A model generated the notes under the pieces. It was not told where the DNA came from, did not search any database, and worked only from the letters and a program-made list of their open reading frames with translations. Of a stretch of DNA of 7,220 nt, positions 5,749 through 7,220 are shown piece by piece. The translations under genes were made by a program, and so were the position numbers. How positions within the stretch are numbered: position 1 is the stretch's first letter; every line of letters begins with the position of its first letter. The stretch covers positions 1-7,220 of the forward strand of contig CAZQEN010000377.1 in NCBI GenBank assembly GCA_964591605.1. Reading direction: 5' to 3'. This DNA comes from CAYLLT01 sp964591605. GTDB taxonomy: Bacteria; Planctomycetota; Phycisphaerae; UBA1845; PWPN01.

Positions 5749-7064
5749 TCACCTATGCCCCGCCGCCGCCGCCGCCCGGGCAGTTTGCCAAGCTGATCGC
5801 CGCCGGCGAGTTCCTCAGCGCCGGCGGGTTCCCGGCCAATCGCATCGCGCGGCTGGAAATCCTGGGCTGGACCGCGATGGGCGCGGGGTTCAACGGCACA
5901 GTGTACGGGCTGGGTACATACAACGGGGCGCTCTACGCATGCGGCAATTTCAGTGTTTCGGGAGCGACCGGCGTGAGCCGGGTCGCGCGCTGGGATGGCG
6001 CCAACTGGCAGCCACTGGGTACGGGCCTCAATGGGCCGGCATACGCCCTTGCCTCGTACGGCGGCTCGCTCTACGTTGGCGGGCAGTTCAGCACAGCGGG
6101 CGGCGTGTCCACCGGCGGCCTCGCCCGCTGGAACGGTTCGGCGTGGAGTCAGGCCGGCGGCGTCTTCTCAGGCACGGTCTATTCGCTGGCCGTTTACAGC
6201 GATGAACTCACCATCGGCGGCTCGTTCACCGGCACAGGCAACTCGCCGAACATCGCGAGCTTCAATGGCGCTTCGTACGGGACATACGGCGTCGGCGGCA
6301 CAAACGCGACCGTGCGGGCGTTGGCGGTTCTCGGGGATCAGCTCATCGTCGCCGGCGACTTCACGATGGCCGGCGCGGCGCCGGCTTCCCGCATCGCCAG
6401 TTGGGACTCGACTGCCGGATGGGAGACGCTGGGCTCCGGCGTTGACGGGCCGGTGCTCGCGTTGCGCGTGTACAACGGGCGCCTGCATGTCGGCGGATCG
6501 TTCACGTCCGCCGGCGGCCTGAACAGCCCCAACTGGGCCATCTGGCAGGCCAATGCGGCGCCGGTGATCGCCCATCAACCCTGGAGCCAGTCCACCGACT
6601 GCGGGGGCAGCGTCGAGTTCAGCGTGGTGGCCGCCAGCAGCACCGGTACCCCCACCTACCAGTGGCGGCACGGCGGCATCCCGCTGGTCGACGGGCTTCA
6701 ACCAGGCGGTTCGACCGTCAGCGGCGCCAATACCGGCGTGCTCGCGATTCAGGAAGCCCATTCCCAGGACGGCGGCGTCTACGACGTGGTGCTCTCGAAC
6801 ACCTGCGGCAGCGTGACCAGCGACGCGGTCATGCTCAGCGTGCCGCCGTCCGTCCCGCCGAACTTGGACGGCGATTGTGATGTGGACAGCGACGATCTGG
6901 TCCTGCTGCGGGTGTGCATGTCGGGCTCCGGCGTTCCTCTCGCTCCGGGCTGCGAAGGACGGGATTTTGATGCGGACGGGGACGCCGACATGAACGATTT
7001 CGGGATCTTCCAGCGCTGTTACAGCGGCCCCAACGTGGCCGCGGACCCGGATTGTCCGAACTGA
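5733..7064 (+). CDS. Propeller protein, C-terminal part: propeller repeats, Ig-like domain, dockerin-like tail
   Basis: This is the continuation of the upstream ORF after the frameshift. The matching frame is already coding at VRALITY (5736 on), whereas the first ATG is at 5877, inside a repeat and without a ribosome site, so it is unlikely to be expressed on its own. In repaired numbering: a six-proline run at ~440-445; regular 44-47-residue blades anchored at L471, W517, W563, F607, W654 and W701; an Ig-like domain at ~706-800 (TYQWRHGG, LAIQEAHSQDGGVYDV, NTCGSVTSDA), including the D-x-G-x-Y motif; and a dockerin-like tail at ~807-873 with loops DGDCDVDSDD and DFDADGDADMND plus conserved Cys. 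Acidic loops of this kind bind calcium in true dockerins. No cohesin is present in the window, so the partner is unknown. A terminator follows 45 bases downstream. Confidence 0.85.
   Translation, partial: PVRALITYAPPPPPPGQFAKLIAAGEFLSAGGFPANRIARLEILGWTAMGAGFNGTVYGLGTYNGALYACGNFSVSGATGVSRVARWDGANWQPLGTGLNGPAYALASYGGSLYVGGQFSTAGGVSTGGLARWNGSAWSQAGGVFSGTVYSLAVYSDELTIGGSFTGTGNSPNIASFNGASYGTYGVGGTNATVRALAVLGDQLIVAGDFTMAGAAPASRIASWDSTAGWETLGSGVDGPVLALRVYNGRLHVGGSFTSAGGLNSPNWAIWQANAAPVIAHQPWSQSTDCGGSVEFSVVAASSTGTPTYQWRHGGIPLVDGLQPGGSTVSGANTGVLAIQEAHSQDGGVYDVVLSNTCGSVTSDAVMLSVPPSVPPNLDGDCDVDSDDLVLLRVCMSGSGVPLAPGCEGRDFDADGDADMNDFGIFQRCYSGPNVAADPDCPN
5760..5777 (+). repeat. CCG triplet run encoding six prolines
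   Basis: Five CCG codons and one CCC in the downstream reading frame insert a polyproline segment between two propeller strands, about 30 bases after the G5 frameshift site. Such a run normally needs EF-P for smooth translation. It may also mark a hinge between two propellers. Confidence 0.8.
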
Positions 7065-7108
7065 CAAGTGTTCGGTGGCGGCCGCAAAGACATCGCGGGG
7101 CTGAAGTG

Positions 7109-7130
7109 AGACCCGCAGGCAGGTCTTTTT
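7109..7130 (+). terminator. Probable intrinsic terminator
   Basis: AGACC (7109-7113) pairs with GGTCT (7122-7126) across an 8-base loop, with a possible extra G-T pair at the base, and runs directly into five T's (7126-7130). The stem is short for a high-GC genome. Position 45 bases after the propeller stop and the T run favour termination of + strand transcription; there is no T run on the other strand. Confidence 0.55.
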
Positions 7131-7152
7131 GATTTGAACAGAACTCGGGGCA

Positions 7153-7173
7153 GGCCGGCGCCGATGCCCGGCC
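7153..7173. repeat. GC-only inverted repeat
   Basis: GGCCGG (7153-7158) and CCGGCC (7168-7173) can form a 6-bp hairpin with a 9-base loop. There is no T tract. It may be a chance structure in GC-rich DNA or a back-up pause site. The rest of 7131-7220 shows no recognisable gene, ribosome site or repeat. Confidence 0.3.
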
Positions 7174-7220
7174 GCCGCGAATTCGGATCCTCGGGGCGCC
7201 GTGCAGGGCGTATCGGAACC

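Noticed and set aside
6168..7067. 299-residue minus-strand open frame, still open without a stop to the window edge at 7220
   Set aside because: It is antisense to the propeller, Ig and dockerin-like domains. No family features; stop-free antisense frames are expected at this GC content.
7078..7190. NotI-like GCGGCCGC (7078-7085) and adjacent EcoRI and BamHI sites GAATTCGGATCC (7179-7190), suggesting vector sequence
   Set aside because: The flanks do not resemble a known polylinker and such sites are likely by chance in GC-rich DNA. A vector screen of 7131-7220 would settle it.

Overview
The window looks like chromosomal DNA of a GC-rich planctomycete (Planctomycetota, plausibly a Phycisphaerae-like lineage, perhaps a metagenome bin). 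Three things suggest this: two dockerin-like acidic repeat tails of the D-x-D-G-D-x-D type with conserved Cys, as found at the C-termini of many planctomycete secreted proteins; a secreted protein whose mature N-terminus (GTAFTYQGRL) is followed by a tail-fibre-like body; and multi-blade propeller proteins built on an ARWNG-x-x-W repeat. The assignment comes from family style only, because no rRNA or housekeeping gene is present.

Every supported gene is on the + strand and tightly packed. In order: (1) a 5'-truncated secreted protein with a tail-fibre-like stalk and a C-terminal domain resembling the phage intramolecular-chaperone/Peptidase_G2 family (2-1312); (2) a secreted chymotrypsin-fold (S1) serine protease with a visible His-Asp-Ser triad (1345-2781); (3) a secreted protein of unknown function, probably a propeller (2816-4003), which shares a short C-terminal module with the protease; (4) a small dockerin-like ORF with no catalytic partner and a one-base frameshift (4136-4434); (5) a large secreted propeller + Ig-like + dockerin-like protein (4444-7064), split by a one-base loss in a G5 tract at 5727-5731. 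A probable intrinsic terminator lies at 7109-7130, followed by about 90 bases with no recognised gene.

Gaps of 32, 34, 132 and 9 bases and good Shine-Dalgarno sequences suggest one or two transcription units. All proteins with a visible N-terminus, except the dockerin remnant, carry signal peptides, three of them with an Ala|Gln cleavage site. The theme is cell-surface or extracellular proteins made from interchangeable modules: stalk, protease, propeller, Ig, dockerin and a beta-helix-like cap. How they cooperate is not visible. There is no sign of CRISPR, toxin-antitoxin, transposase, RNA gene or metabolic enzymes. The most informative observations are the two frameshifts and the C-terminal module shared by two adjacent, otherwise unrelated proteins.
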